NCBI GenBank assembly: GCA_016234115.1
Contig: JACRHD010000043.1
Span: forward strand, 1 to 64,000
DNA from: Nitrospirota bacterium
Lineage (GTDB): Bacteria; Nitrospirota; Thermodesulfovibrionia; UBA6902
Reading direction: 5' to 3'
Length of the DNA: 64,000 nt
Of this stretch, positions 1 through 8,436 are shown piece after piece. The notes below the pieces were generated by a model. It did not search any database, had not been told where the DNA came from, and saw only the letters and a program-made list of their open reading frames with translations. Each line of letters begins with the position of its first letter. Positions within the stretch are counted from its first letter, which is position 1. A program made the translations under genes and the position numbers.

Positions 1-469
1 CACGGAGGCACAGAGTTAAAAAATAAGAGAAAAGGCCAATATGAATCATTCACCTAAGTGATGAAGCAAAATTATTCGATAACCTCTTGTTTTCTCAGTG
101 TCTCTGTGCCTCTGTGGTAAATGAACTGCTGTTTTTAGGTTTATAGACATTTTGTAATAATCATAATTGAATATTAGATTGAAGGAACAACGCTTGTATT
201 AGAGATGTCATTCCCGAGGTCTTTATCGGGAATCCAGTATTCTCTGATAGTTAACCGCTTCTGGATTCCCGCTTAAGGACTGCCAACAGTAGGTGCTTTA
301 GGCACGGGAATGACGACAAAAAAGGAATTACACTGTCAAAATATGCAAGACCAGGTATGTAACTGCTTTCCCACATGTGTATTTATGATTTTCACGTAAC
401 ACTTTTATCGGCGATTACTAAACATGGGATACAGGGATTGTCTGAACCCCCGGTGGGGAAAAGACGGGA
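1..469. repeat. Intergenic repeat region at window start
   Basis: No gene seen. Positions about 1-20 and 98-117 form arms of an inverted repeat built on CACAGAGGCACAGAG-type sequence. Positions 207-314 hold a complete dispersed palindromic element beginning GTCATTCCCG and ending CGGGAATGAC, with a near-identical partner at 26073-26179. Confidence 0.6.
207..314. repeat. Dispersed palindromic element, GTCATTCCCG family, copy 1
   Basis: 108-bp element with terminal inverted repeats GTCATTCCCG / CGGGAATGAC and the internal word ACTGCCAACAGTAGGTGCTT. Related copies lie at 13834-13937, 26073-26179 and 51364-51488 and a partial one near 17450-17513. It carries no ORF, so it looks like a non-autonomous (MITE- or REP-like) repeat. 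No mobilising enzyme is visible in the window. Confidence 0.65.
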
Positions 470-2512
470 TTATGTCTGACTTACCAAGGCCGTTGGAAGG
501 GTTATCGTAAATCTGGAGCCCTTGTTGATTTCGCTTTCCGCAGCGATGCTGCCGTTAAGTTTTTCAATAATATTTTTGCTTACCGAAAGCCCCAGGCCTG
601 TCCCCTTTTCCTTTGTTGTATAAAAAGGGTCGAATATCCTGGAGAGGTCCTCACCGGAAATGCCTGCTCCCGTGTCCTCAAAAGTAAGGACAATATTCTT
701 GTCCTTTACCCTGCTTCGTATTGTGAGCGTTCCTCCGTCGGGCATGGCGTCGGCCGCATTCATGATAAGGTTCACGAATACCTGTGAGAGCTGGTTGCCG
801 TCTGTGGTGATCTCCTGCAGAGGCGGGAGGTCCCGCACAATAGTGATATCATTGACCCTCGTGTCGTACTGTATGAGGGAAAGGGAGGCTTCTATGAGGC
901 TGTTTACTTTCCAGGATTTGAGCTCCACCGGAGGCATCATCGAAAAACCCGAAAGCTGTTTAATGATATCGGCAATCCTGTTCATGTTTAACTGGATGGT
1001 ATCGAGACTCTCCTTCTTGAATTCGTCCCGTTCCATCTGCTTTAACATCTGAACAAATGAAAATACCGAGGTCAACGGGTTCCCTATTTCATGGGCTATG
1101 CTCGCGGTCAGTCTTTCGAGTAACGCCAGCTTCTCGGTGTGCAGCATTTGTTCTTCCATCCTCTTCATCTCCGTCACATCGTGTACCAGTCTGATAAAGC
1201 CGTCCATTCCCTTGTCCAGACCCTTTACAGGGGCGGTCGTGACCTGGAAATATTTGTCCCTCTGACCGAAAAGGTTCGACAGAACGTCGGTCTGTATGTC
1301 ATGCTCCTTGTAGGAAACATTGATTGTGCAATCCGCAAAAAAATCAGTGCATAACATCCCGGTGATGTCCTGTCCCACGATGTCCTTCATCCTCTGATTT
1401 ACCCATTGTATCTTCCTGTGATTATCAATGAGCATAATGCCGCTGCCGATGGCGCTTATGACGGTATTAAGTTTTTCCTTCTCCATCGTGAGTTCTTTTG
1501 TCCTGATATCGACCTTCTGCTCGAGGCCCTCAGCGTATTTCTCCAGCTCCTTCCGATGCTTGGCTCCTTCTTCAGCCCTTACCCTTTTTCTGTTCAGTAC
1601 GATCAGTACGGCGGACACGGCGCTTGTAATTAAGAAGATGAAGATGATAATCCATGAATGGAATTTCATGGACCTCTGAATTGAGGCCGTGACCTCGGAA
1701 TAGGGGGCTGAGACCGCTACGACCCACTTTGAATCGCCGATAGATACGGTTGAAAAGGCAAGGACCTTGTCCTCTCCGGTAGGGGCCACGTATTTCCCGT
1801 AATTGTCGCCTTTCCCCTCGAGGATCTTTTTCTCCAGATCGAAGGACTTATGACATTTGAAACAGGACGTATCGGTCTTGTACAAATTCCTGCCTATCAT
1901 GGAAGATTGAGTAGGATGATAAAGGAGGTCTCCCTTGCTGTCCATCATCCAGGCATAGCCTCTTGAGCCGGATTTAATAGGACCGAGGAACTCCCTCGCG
2001 AGGTCCTGAATGTCGAGAGAAATTACCACGATGCCGATAAAAGAGCCGGAACGGCAGGCAGGCGTAGCAATATTGACCGTCTTCGGGTCCTGTTTTATCA
2101 GCGCCTCACCCGGACAAACCCCTTTAGCCATTTCAATAAGGTACTTATGAAAGGGGCCTTCGATGACCGGATTGCCGTGGGAGGACAGGACCTGCCCGTC
2201 ACTACCCAGAAAAGTGATGCCCATTTTTACGTTGCCCGCGTCCTCAAAAAAACCATCAGAAGAAAATGCATGCAGCGTCTCTCTCTTGATCTGCGTCATG
2301 GATTCAAACCGGGAAACGCGAAGCATCTCATTTTTAATTTTATCGATATACGCTTTTATGCCCGACGACTCCGCCCTGGCAAGCAGAAGCTGCTGTTTAT
2401 TGAACTGTTCCGCCATTTCCATCTGGAGGGACCGATGAAAAGAGACGTTCAGCGTTATGAGAGATATAATTACAACCGCGAGAATTCCAATGATTATAAT
2501 ATGGCCCTTCAT
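470..2512 (-). CDS. Sensor histidine kinase with haem-c motif in periplasmic sensor domain
   Basis: 680-residue inner-membrane histidine kinase. TM1 is at about residues 4-24 and TM2 at about 284-307; between them is a Cache-like periplasmic domain that contains CFKCH at 217-221, a CxxCH haem-c attachment motif. After TM2 come a coiled coil, a PAS domain (about 345-450), the HisKA box SIAHEIGNPL with His474 as the predicted phospho-acceptor, and an HATPase domain with N box NAADAMPDGG and G boxes DTGAGI and GTGLGL. It lies 8 bp downstream of the sigma54 activator gene, so the two form an operon. The haem motif suggests redox or gas sensing (inference). The kinase assignment is firm; the ligand and the true target are unknown, because the neighbouring activator lacks a receiver domain. 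Confidence 0.9.
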   Translation of the reverse strand: MKGHIIIIGILAVVIISLITLNVSFHRSLQMEMAEQFNKQQLLLARAESSGIKAYIDKIKNEMLRVSRFESMTQIKRETLHAFSSDGFFEDAGNVKMGITFLGSDGQVLSSHGNPVIEGPFHKYLIEMAKGVCPGEALIKQDPKTVNIATPACRSGSFIGIVVISLDIQDLAREFLGPIKSGSRGYAWMMDSKGDLLYHPTQSSMIGRNLYKTDTSCFKCHKSFDLEKKILEGKGDNYGKYVAPTGEDKVLAFSTVSIGDSKWVVAVSAPYSEVTASIQRSMKFHSWIIIFIFLITSAVSAVLIVLNRKRVRAEEGAKHRKELEKYAEGLEQKVDIRTKELTMEKEKLNTVISAIGSGIMLIDNHRKIQWVNQRMKDIVGQDITGMLCTDFFADCTINVSYKEHDIQTDVLSNLFGQRDKYFQVTTAPVKGLDKGMDGFIRLVHDVTEMKRMEEQMLHTEKLALLERLTASIAHEIGNPLTSVFSFVQMLKQMERDEFKKESLDTIQLNMNRIADIIKQLSGFSMMPPVELKSWKVNSLIEASLSLIQYDTRVNDITIVRDLPPLQEITTDGNQLSQVFVNLIMNAADAMPDGGTLTIRSRVKDKNIVLTFEDTGAGISGEDLSRIFDPFYTTKEKGTGLGLSVSKNIIEKLNGSIAAESEINKGSRFTITLPTALVSQT

Positions 2513-2520
2513 CTTATTCC

Positions 2521-3870
2521 CTAATCCTCAAGGTTAAGCGCCTTCAATTTTTTCCATAGAGTGACCCGGCTTACCCCGAGACGCTTCGCGGCAAGGGTCT
2601 TATTCCCCTTACACTGAGAAAGAATAGAACATATATTCTCACGCTCAAGATTATGTTCACCCCCGGCCTCTATTTTCTCATGGACAAGATAATCCGGCAG
2701 GTCAGGACTTTCAATGGTGTCCCCTTTACAGGTGACAGCGCTGTGCTCGAGGGCGTTGATGAGCCGTCTCACATTTCCGGGCCACGGGAAATTTATCAGG
2801 ACCTCCATCGCTGGAGGACTGATGCTCCGGATGTCCTTGTTATTTAAAAAAGAGATCTTTTTCAGATAGTGAAAGGCAATAAGAGGGATGTCTTGCCTCC
2901 TCTCCCTGAGCGACGGCACCTTGATGATAATGGAATTTATCCTGTAAAGGAGGTCTTCCCTGAACTTCCCCGCGTTCATAAGGCTATTGAGGTCCTTGTT
3001 CGTGGCTGAAATAAGCCGTAAGTTCACAGGAATCGGTGTATGGTCTCCGACGCGCTCCACTACTTTTTCTTCAAGGACCCTTAGCAGTTTGACCTGCATA
3101 GTCATCGGCATATCTCCTATCTCGTCGAGGAACATGGTCCCGTTATGTGAGGCCTCGAATCTTCCTATCCGGTCACTTACCGCCCCGGTGAAGGACCCCT
3201 TCTTGTGGCCGAAGAGTTCGCTCTCAAAAAGCTGCTCATTCAGAGAAGCGCAGTTCATCTGCATGAAAGGTCCCTCTTTACGCTTGCTCAGCTTATGTAA
3301 TGCATGGGCGACAAGGTTTTTGCCGGAGCCGCTTTCCCCGCAAACCAGGACAGGCGCTTCGCTCTGAGAGGCGTTCCGTATATGCTCGTATAATCTTTGC
3401 ATGGGAACACTCTTTCCCAGCAGCCCCATAAACCAGTATTCCTCCCTCAATTCCTGCTTCAGGCCCTGCAGCTCCATTTCCTTCTTGTAAAATGAAGTAA
3501 TGTCCGTCATCGACTCAACCGTGCCTATAACGCCCCCGGTACTGTCCCGCAAGACAACAACATTCTTTAAAAGTCGAACTGATCTGCCGTCACCCGCGCG
3601 TATTCTGCATTCCTTATTGTAAACAGTCCCGAATTTCTGGAGCTGGGAGTCCTTCCGGTCTCCGGATTTATCCAGGAGCACGCATGCGGAGCAATTGAAA
3701 ACAGCACATTTCTTGCCTATGACTTCCTCTTTGTGATAGCCGGTTATCTCTTCAGCCGCACGATTAAATAAGCGGACGTAACCTTCGTTGTCCACCATCA
3801 TGAGGCCGTCTCTCATGGTCTCAAAGACTTCGGGTAAAAACTGCGGATCTTGGAACAATTTGTCGATCAT
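2521..3870 (-). CDS. Sigma54-dependent transcriptional activator, PAS-AAA+-Fis type
   Basis: 449-residue bacterial enhancer-binding protein. An N-terminal PAS domain (about 10-130) contains a cysteine cluster (GKKCAVFNCSAC) and is followed by the AAA+ domain: Walker A GESGSGKN, sigma54-contact loop GSFTGA (usual form GAFTGA), Walker B GTMFLDEIGD. A Fis-type helix-turn-helix ends the protein (NKTLAAKRLGVSRVTLWKKL). There is no response-regulator receiver domain, so it is not a conventional NtrC partner of the kinase; the PAS/Cys region may sense the signal itself (inference). It is divergent from the universal-stress operon, which has a good sigma54 promoter at 4031-4046, making that operon its likely target. 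Confidence 0.9.
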   Translation of the reverse strand: MIDKLFQDPQFLPEVFETMRDGLMMVDNEGYVRLFNRAAEEITGYHKEEVIGKKCAVFNCSACVLLDKSGDRKDSQLQKFGTVYNKECRIRAGDGRSVRLLKNVVVLRDSTGGVIGTVESMTDITSFYKKEMELQGLKQELREEYWFMGLLGKSVPMQRLYEHIRNASQSEAPVLVCGESGSGKNLVAHALHKLSKRKEGPFMQMNCASLNEQLFESELFGHKKGSFTGAVSDRIGRFEASHNGTMFLDEIGDMPMTMQVKLLRVLEEKVVERVGDHTPIPVNLRLISATNKDLNSLMNAGKFREDLLYRINSIIIKVPSLRERRQDIPLIAFHYLKKISFLNNKDIRSISPPAMEVLINFPWPGNVRRLINALEHSAVTCKGDTIESPDLPDYLVHEKIEAGGEHNLERENICSILSQCKGNKTLAAKRLGVSRVTLWKKLKALNLED

Positions 3871-4089
3871 TTCATAGTTTTTGATACGGAAAAAAACTAT
3901 TAACGACTGAACGACTGTTAAGTGGTGTGTTAATTGAAGTTAACAGATTAACGTTAATTAGTCAATGAAAAAATGATAAGGCCTCAGATAACTTCCTGAT
4001 TTCAACTGAGACTTGAATGTTTCTGAGAAGTGGTACTGAATTTGCTCAATAGTCGATATCTTTAACTTCTCACAAAACAAACTTAACAG
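3871..4089. promoter_or_regulatory. Divergent regulatory region with candidate activator sites
   Basis: Gap between the divergent sigma54 activator gene and the first universal-stress gene. Around 3928-3962 there are repeated GTTAA/TTAAC words including the palindrome TTAACGTTAA, which could be upstream activator sites about 70-100 bp before the sigma54 promoter. The site assignment is inference. Confidence 0.4.
4031..4046 (+). promoter_or_regulatory. Sigma54 (-24/-12) promoter for the usp-yedE operon
   Basis: TGGTACTGAATTTGCT fits the sigma54 consensus TGGYAC-N5-TTGCW at every conserved position. Transcription would start near 4058, about 30 bases before the first start codon. The adjacent divergent gene encodes a sigma54 activator, which supports the call. 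Confidence 0.7.
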
Positions 4090-4686
4090 ATGGGCAAAAT
4101 GAAAGTGAACAGGCTATTAATAGCTGTAGATGACGCCAGGACCTCAAAAGAGGTGATTTTCACCTTCATGAATCTGGTATGGAAGCCTGTTTCTGTAATT
4201 CTGCTCCATGTGGAAAGGCTTCAGGGAAGGTCCTTGATGATCGATATGCTCGGTGAGGCCGAGCTGTCCACATTAAAGGAATCCCTGAAAGGCACGGAAC
4301 ATAAAGAGGCCCTGGATGAGAAGGCCGAAAAGATTCTTGCCTGTTATAAAGAGGAACTGGAAAAAAGCGGGGCACTAAGTGTTACCACTGTAATACGGGC
4401 TGGACGCCCTGCGGATGAAATCCTTAAGGTTGCAGATGAAAAAAATGCAGACCAGATACTGCTCGGCTATAAAGAACAGAAAGGATTTAACAGGTTTTTA
4501 ACAGGGTCGGTTGTCAGGGATGTGCAAAAGAACGCGAAAGTCCCCGTGCTGCTGGCGAGCAGACCCTTCATGTGTGAAGAACCTTACAGTTGGAAAGACG
4601 CGTTTGCCGCCGTTACGGTCACGACGGTAATTGTTCTTGCCATGTTTCTTTTAGGTGTAATCTTTCAGCGAGGGCCGATCCATTAA
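4090..4686 (+). CDS. Universal stress protein with C-terminal membrane helix
   Basis: 198 residues. The UspA fold covers residues 1-155: an N-terminal beta strand plus Asp (RLLIAVDDA) and the usual mid-protein AGRPADEILKVADE segment; the nucleotide-binding GxxGxxG stretch is weak (LGYKEQKGFNRFLTGSV). Unlike its two neighbours it ends with a hydrophobic helix (about 170-192), which would tether it to the inner membrane. An alternative start at 4099 aligns better with the next gene; neither has a strong ribosome-binding site. It is the first gene of a four-gene unit (three usp plus yedE) behind a sigma54 promoter. Function beyond stress or nucleotide binding is not evident. Confidence 0.8.
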   Translation: MGKMKVNRLLIAVDDARTSKEVIFTFMNLVWKPVSVILLHVERLQGRSLMIDMLGEAELSTLKESLKGTEHKEALDEKAEKILACYKEELEKSGALSVTTVIRAGRPADEILKVADEKNADQILLGYKEQKGFNRFLTGSVVRDVQKNAKVPVLLASRPFMCEEPYSWKDAFAAVTVTTVIVLAMFLLGVIFQRGPIH

Positions 4687-4725
4687 CCATTTCACAGTGA
4701 TGTGAAATAAAAAAAGGAGGGAAGC

Positions 4726-5238
4726 ATGAATAAAATATTGATCGCAGTGGACGACACAAAAGGATCAAAGAATGTTTTAGGGGTCTTCCAGAACCTGGTA
4801 AGGCCGCCCCAGGAAGTACTGCTTCTTCATGTGCAGAGGCTTGAAGGAAGATCCTTGATGATAGACATGCTCAGTGATTCCGAGCTGTCTACACTGAAAG
4901 AGTCGCTGCAGGGCACCGATCATAAAGAGAAACTGGACAGGCATTCCGAGAAGGTCCTGAATTATTACCGGAAAGAGTTTGAAAATTCCGGTCTGTTCAA
5001 CATAAGGACTATTATAAGGGAAGGTATTCCAGCAGATGAAATCCTCAAGGTCGCAGACGAAGAGAAGGTCGATCTTATCGTTGTGGGCAGCAACGGGAAA
5101 CGCGGATTGAACAGGCTTATTACGGGATGCGTCAGCTACGAAGTCGAAAGAAACGCGTCGGTGCCGGTAATTGTGGAAAAACCCGAAACAAGAGAAGTGG
5201 TCCATGGAATAAAAGGTGTTTCGCCTCAGTTAGCTTAA
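4726..5238 (+). CDS. Universal stress protein UspA family
   Basis: 170 residues, soluble. It starts MNKILIAVDDTKGSKN behind a clear AGGAGG site and carries the Usp ATP-binding signature VVGSNGKRGLNRLITGCVS near 120-138, followed by the VPVIV strand. It is closely related to the genes on each side (shared words RSLMIDML, ELSTLKESL, GTDHKE), so the three arose by tandem duplication. Part of the sigma54-controlled operon ending in yedE. Specific role unknown. Confidence 0.88.
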   Translation: MNKILIAVDDTKGSKNVLGVFQNLVRPPQEVLLLHVQRLEGRSLMIDMLSDSELSTLKESLQGTDHKEKLDRHSEKVLNYYRKEFENSGLFNIRTIIREGIPADEILKVADEEKVDLIVVGSNGKRGLNRLITGCVSYEVERNASVPVIVEKPETREVVHGIKGVSPQLA

Positions 5239-5283
5239 GACGGCCGCATCAGGTAGTTAAATACAGTCACCAGGGAGGAAAAG

Positions 5284-5796
5284 ATGAATAAGGTCCTGAT
5301 TTCTGCAGGCAATGTAAGGGGATCGGAAGAGATCCTGTCTTCAATGGACAATGTGGTCACATCGCCGGAAGCAGTCATCCTGCTTCATGTCCAGCAACTG
5401 GTAGGGAACTCAACTATGACTGCCATGATGAGTTACTCCGAAATAGAGACACTGAAAGAATCCATTGAGGGAACGGAACATAAAGAGGCGCTGGACAGGA
5501 GGGCGGAAGAGGTCCTTACTCATTATAAAAAAGCGCTCGAAAACAGAGGAATGACAAATATTAAATGTGTAATACGGGCCGGACATCCGGCAGACGAAAT
5601 CCTGAAGGTCGCGGAAGAGGAGAAGGTCGACCTTATTGTCGTGGGCTGCAGCGGGAAATCCCGCTTCAGGAAGTTCGCCACCGGGTGCGCATCCAGTGAC
5701 CTGGAGAAGAAGTCGACGATCCGGGTGCTCATTACGAAAAGCAACGGCTGCGGCAAGCACTCGCACCTATGGGGGAGGAGCGCTTATGCCCTTTAG
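5284..5796 (+). CDS. Universal stress protein UspA family, third copy
   Basis: 170 residues, third tandem paralogue, with start behind GGGAGG. The N-terminal Asp pair of the ATP-site strand has become AGN (MNKVLISAGNVRGSEE), so nucleotide binding may be weakened; the loop VVGCSGKSRFRKFATGCAS is retained with two Cys. The C-terminus overlaps the yedE start by 11 bases, implying translational coupling with the transporter. Confidence 0.85.
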   Translation: MNKVLISAGNVRGSEEILSSMDNVVTSPEAVILLHVQQLVGNSTMTAMMSYSEIETLKESIEGTEHKEALDRRAEEVLTHYKKALENRGMTNIKCVIRAGHPADEILKVAEEEKVDLIVVGCSGKSRFRKFATGCASSDLEKKSTIRVLITKSNGCGKHSHLWGRSAYAL

Positions 5797-6871
5797 TAGT
5801 GTTATCTCAGCCTTTTCAGCGATTCTTATGGGCCTGTCTCTCGGGTTTATCCTTCAGAGAGGTCGTTTTTGTCTCAATTCAGCATTCAGAGACATCATAT
5901 TCATGAAGGAGTTCGATCTCTTCCGGTCATATCTTCTCTGTATGGTGGTGGCCTTGATCGGCACAAACCTTATCGAAGACACCGGCCTTATAATGAGATT
6001 TGATCAGGGAATGGGGCACTTTGTCTCAACCGGACTATTGCGCCAGAATTTTGTGCCCGTTGCAAATATCCTCGGCGGCTTTCTCTTCGGGTTAGGCATA
6101 GTGCTCGCCGGAGGATGCGCAAGCGGCATTGTTTACAGGCTCGGGGAGGGACAGATAGCGGCCCTGATAGCCATCGTCGGTTTCTTCGGCGGCGTTGCCA
6201 TGACCACAGACGGCATGCTCAGTCCGGTGCGTGATTTGTTGAAGAGTTACAATCTTAAGATCTTTGGGGTAAGCAACCCTGCCTTTTGGGACCTTATCGG
6301 GGGCGGCCCGTTTGCAAAGTGGACCAGCATCGTAATTGTTTCAGTTGCGTTATTGGCCTTTGTCTTTAAGGGGAAACCTACTTTCGGCAAGAGCGGCAAG
6401 GGCTACTCATGGGGACTGACCGGGGTCCTTCTGGGCTTGCTGACAGTAGTTGCATGGGAGATATCTTCTGTATTTGGAGGCGCACCGAGAGGTCTTGCCA
6501 TAACTACGCCCCTGAGGGAATTATTCAATTCAATGCTTACCAAAAGTACGCATTCTTCGTTTCAGGAATTCAGTTTCCTCGGGATATTCAGAGGCACGTG
6601 GGGTGTGTTCTTCATCTTTGCCGTTCCTCTTGGGGCCGCCATTAGCTCATTAGGCCTCAAAGAGTTTCAATGGAAGGTGCCGCCGGCAAAGGAAATCCTC
6701 ACGGTATTCTTCGGAAGCATCCTCATGGGAATAGGGGCCGTCATCGCCGGCGGCTGCAATCTTGGACACGGTGTTACCGGCATGTCAACCGGGTCTGTTG
6801 CCAGTCTCGTGGCGATTACCTCAATCATTCTCGGCAACTGGACGATGGTCTACTTTAAGTTTATGAGATGA
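5786..6871 (+). CDS. YeeE/YedE family sulfur-compound transporter (all-Cys form)
   Basis: 361-residue polytopic inner-membrane protein starting MPFSSVISAF at 5786 behind GGGGGAGGAG; longer upstream reading is antisense to nothing and overlaps the usp gene, so it is rejected. It shows the family's two internal repeats: each half has an ILQRGRFCLNSAFR-like or LAGGCASGIVYRLGEG-like motif, and the C-terminal half has AGGCNLGHGVTG. YeeE/YedE members transport thiosulfate or related sulfur species using conserved cysteines (family knowledge). The gene is coupled to the usp genes. Its GGC-A-S-G motif aligns with the UGA-containing motif of the second YedE at 12622-13809, which makes it an internal reference for that selenocysteine call. 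Confidence 0.88.
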   Translation: MPFSSVISAFSAILMGLSLGFILQRGRFCLNSAFRDIIFMKEFDLFRSYLLCMVVALIGTNLIEDTGLIMRFDQGMGHFVSTGLLRQNFVPVANILGGFLFGLGIVLAGGCASGIVYRLGEGQIAALIAIVGFFGGVAMTTDGMLSPVRDLLKSYNLKIFGVSNPAFWDLIGGGPFAKWTSIVIVSVALLAFVFKGKPTFGKSGKGYSWGLTGVLLGLLTVVAWEISSVFGGAPRGLAITTPLRELFNSMLTKSTHSSFQEFSFLGIFRGTWGVFFIFAVPLGAAISSLGLKEFQWKVPPAKEILTVFFGSILMGIGAVIAGGCNLGHGVTGMSTGSVASLVAITSIILGNWTMVYFKFMR

Positions 6872-6978
6872 CGGCGCGACCCCTATAGAGCTGATACAAG
6901 CGCATGGGATATCCGGGGACATAGAGCTTGTCTGAAAACGAAGCAGCATCATCAGAGTAGTTTTTAGACAAGCTCCTT

Positions 6979-7608
6979 TTAATGCCCATGCTCATCGCCA
7001 TGGGTCTTCTTCTCCCTCTCGTGATGTTCAACTCCGGCGACGGCATCATTGTACAGGCGCTCTGCATAGTGAGTGAATACAACGTAGGCCTCAACATATT
7101 CCCTGCCTGCTTCGACACTGTCATCGGCATGTTTTCCGGTTTTTTTTGCGTGCGCGAATTTCTACCGTATCCCTTTTGCGACGGCATCGTTTACATGCTT
7201 CACGAGTTTGTCGGCCGAGCCGCTTTCCAATGCCAGGTCAGTCTCGACAATAATAGGTTCTACGGCATAGCCGGGTTTTAGCCCTGTGTACGGGGCGCCT
7301 TCACCTGCGCGATGGACCCTTACGAGGGTTTCAAAAAAGTACATGTCCGCAAGCTCCCTGGCCTCATTGCCCTGTTTCCTTACCGCAAGAGTTTTCTTGA
7401 AGGCCTCTTTTATCTCGCCCTCATTCTCCTTTTTCACCCATTTCAGTACCGGCGTTATATCGCCCTTGTCAAGCGCGGACCTTGCGGTCTTCACAACCGG
7501 CCCCTCGAGTGTATCGCAATGCGCCGTGGCAATATCCGGAATAAACCAGAAGACAGCGCCGATGATTATTGCAATTGCCATTGTAATATAGTCCTTTTTT
7601 ACTCTCAT
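6979..7608 (-). pseudogene. DUF6448-like protein interrupted by an in-frame amber codon
   Basis: Starts MRVKKDYITMAIAIIIGAV (signal peptide or anchor), then AHCDTLEGPVVKTAR, the hallmark beginning I associate with DUF6448 proteins. The frame reaches TAG at 7162-7164 after residue 148, but the same frame continues for 61 more codons with convincing family-like sequence (KFAHAKKTGKHADDSVEAG, then VFTHYAERLYNDAV) to a His-rich tail ending DEHGH and TAA at 6979-6981. No frameshift is needed, so one base change of a sense codon, for example GAG, to TAG explains it. The ribosome-binding site AAGGGGGT precedes ATG 7608. It is either a fresh nonsense mutation, a suppressed amber, or an assembly error. 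Confidence 0.7.
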
Positions 7609-7798
7609 TGTGACCCCCTTTTGAATTTAATAAATCTCACGCATATCTTATATCAAACAATGAGTTCCTGCGCAACTCTTTCTTTTGACGAAGGCCTGAT
7701 TACCTGATATGATGTGTTTAGACGGAAATTACGCTGCAATATTCGACGAGGTTCGACGCACAACCGGTCAATCAGGAAAAAATGAAAAGGAGGAGATC

Positions 7799-8110
7799 AT
7801 GGAGAAAGAGCAACTGAAGAAAATTCTTGCCGGAATAGGCCTCGCTGGACTGCTGACGGCGGCCGGCGCGACGTTTCCCGGAAGCGCTTCCGCTGCCTGA
7901 GGCGGCACTATGGGTGGCGTCGGCGACGCCCCACAGAAGACGGCGCCCGCCAAGGAAGGCGTAAAAGGCGAGGCCGAAGAAGCATTGACTGAAGAAGAAA
8001 AGAAGGCCGGAGAGGAGCAGAAGGAGCAGGCGGCTGAAGAAGAAAAAGAGACAGCGCCCGAGCCGGAGAAGAAGCCCGGAAAAAGCGGCTGAAGCGGCTC
8101 CATGAAATAG
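7799..8110 (+). CDS. Small selenocysteine peptide, SbtA-like RiPP precursor candidate
   Basis: Start ATG 7799 behind AAGGAGGAG. The leader MEKEQLKKILAGIGLAGLL is followed by an Ala/Gly stretch and UGA at 7898-7900 (residue 34, context SAA-U-GGT); the frame then runs through a Glu/Lys-rich segment to a second UGA at 8090-8092 (residue 98, context KSG-U-SGS) and TAG at 8108. Read with two Sec it is 103 residues. Codon pattern and lack of other stops between the UGAs support one gene. Hairpins at 7916-7930 and 8110-8122 lie 15 and 17 bases after the UGAs. The leader resembles those of the SbtA family of thio(seleno)oxazole precursors as I recall it; no radical SAM or cyclodehydratase partner is adjacent, so product and maturation are unproven. 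Confidence 0.68.
7916..7930 (+). promoter_or_regulatory. SECIS-like hairpin after first UGA of the selenopeptide gene
   Basis: Perfect stem GGCGUC / GACGCC closed by a GGC loop, beginning 15 bases after the UGA at 7898-7900, which is the usual bacterial SECIS distance. An extra GG/CC pair below is separated by a bulged U. Confidence 0.6.
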
Positions 8111-8122
8111 TGCGGTCCGCAC
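8110..8122 (+). promoter_or_regulatory. SECIS-like hairpin after second UGA of the selenopeptide gene
   Basis: Stem GUGC / GCAC with loop GGUCC, beginning 17 bases after UGA 8090-8092. The GGUC apical loop matches the loop type of the E. coli fdhF SECIS. It overlaps the TAG stop and the bases after it. Confidence 0.55.
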
Positions 8123-8436
8123 TGTGCAGATAAGTGCATCATCAAAGATTATAAGAGCCGGTTAACACTTTTGTAGGGGCGGGGTGACCCGCCCCTACTG
8201 CTGACACTCCTTTCCCGTATTTCGGGAATCCTTCCCGAAATAAATCCACTCCAAATGCGCATGGTCGGATCGGTTTCTGGAGTGACTTCCGAAACACAAA
8301 AACATGTCGGAGTAGCGCCCTCATTTATTGGGGGCGGCCTTTTCGTCGGGGCTAAACCCCGACGCTACAGTCAAAATGCGACTTTAGAAAGGCCAGGTGA
8401 ATTTGTCGCTGAAAGAGTTGTATTATATAGTCCTCT
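8111..8436. repeat. Intergenic region with three hairpin repeats
   Basis: No gene seen. It contains an 11-bp-arm palindrome at 8173-8198 (loop GTGA), a TTCGGGAATCCTTCCCGAA-type palindrome near 8219-8240, and a GTAGCGCCCTC ... CCGACGCTAC repeat near 8311-8370. The first hairpin could end transcription of the upstream peptide gene, although no T-run follows. Confidence 0.5.
8173..8198. repeat. Perfect palindrome with 11-bp arms
   Basis: Arms GTAGGGGCGGG and CCCGCCCCTAC around a GTGA loop. Similar GTA-rich-G palindromes occur at 34352-34380 and near 9799-9824, so this is a repeat family and not necessarily a terminator. Confidence 0.6.

Noticed and set aside
7162-7164. TAG in DUF6448 as pyrrolysine
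   Set aside because: No pyl genes visible, no sequence support for a Pyl element, and the family does not have a reactive residue there. A nonsense change is simpler.
6861-7187. 108-residue minus-strand ORF downstream of yedE
   Set aside because: It is a different frame of the second half of the amber-interrupted DUF6448 gene; the family-like sequence is in the DUF6448 frame.
7768-8145. Long minus-strand ORFs opposite the selenopeptide gene
   Set aside because: Ser/Phe/Leu-rich shadow of Glu/Lys-rich coding sequence; no start signal.
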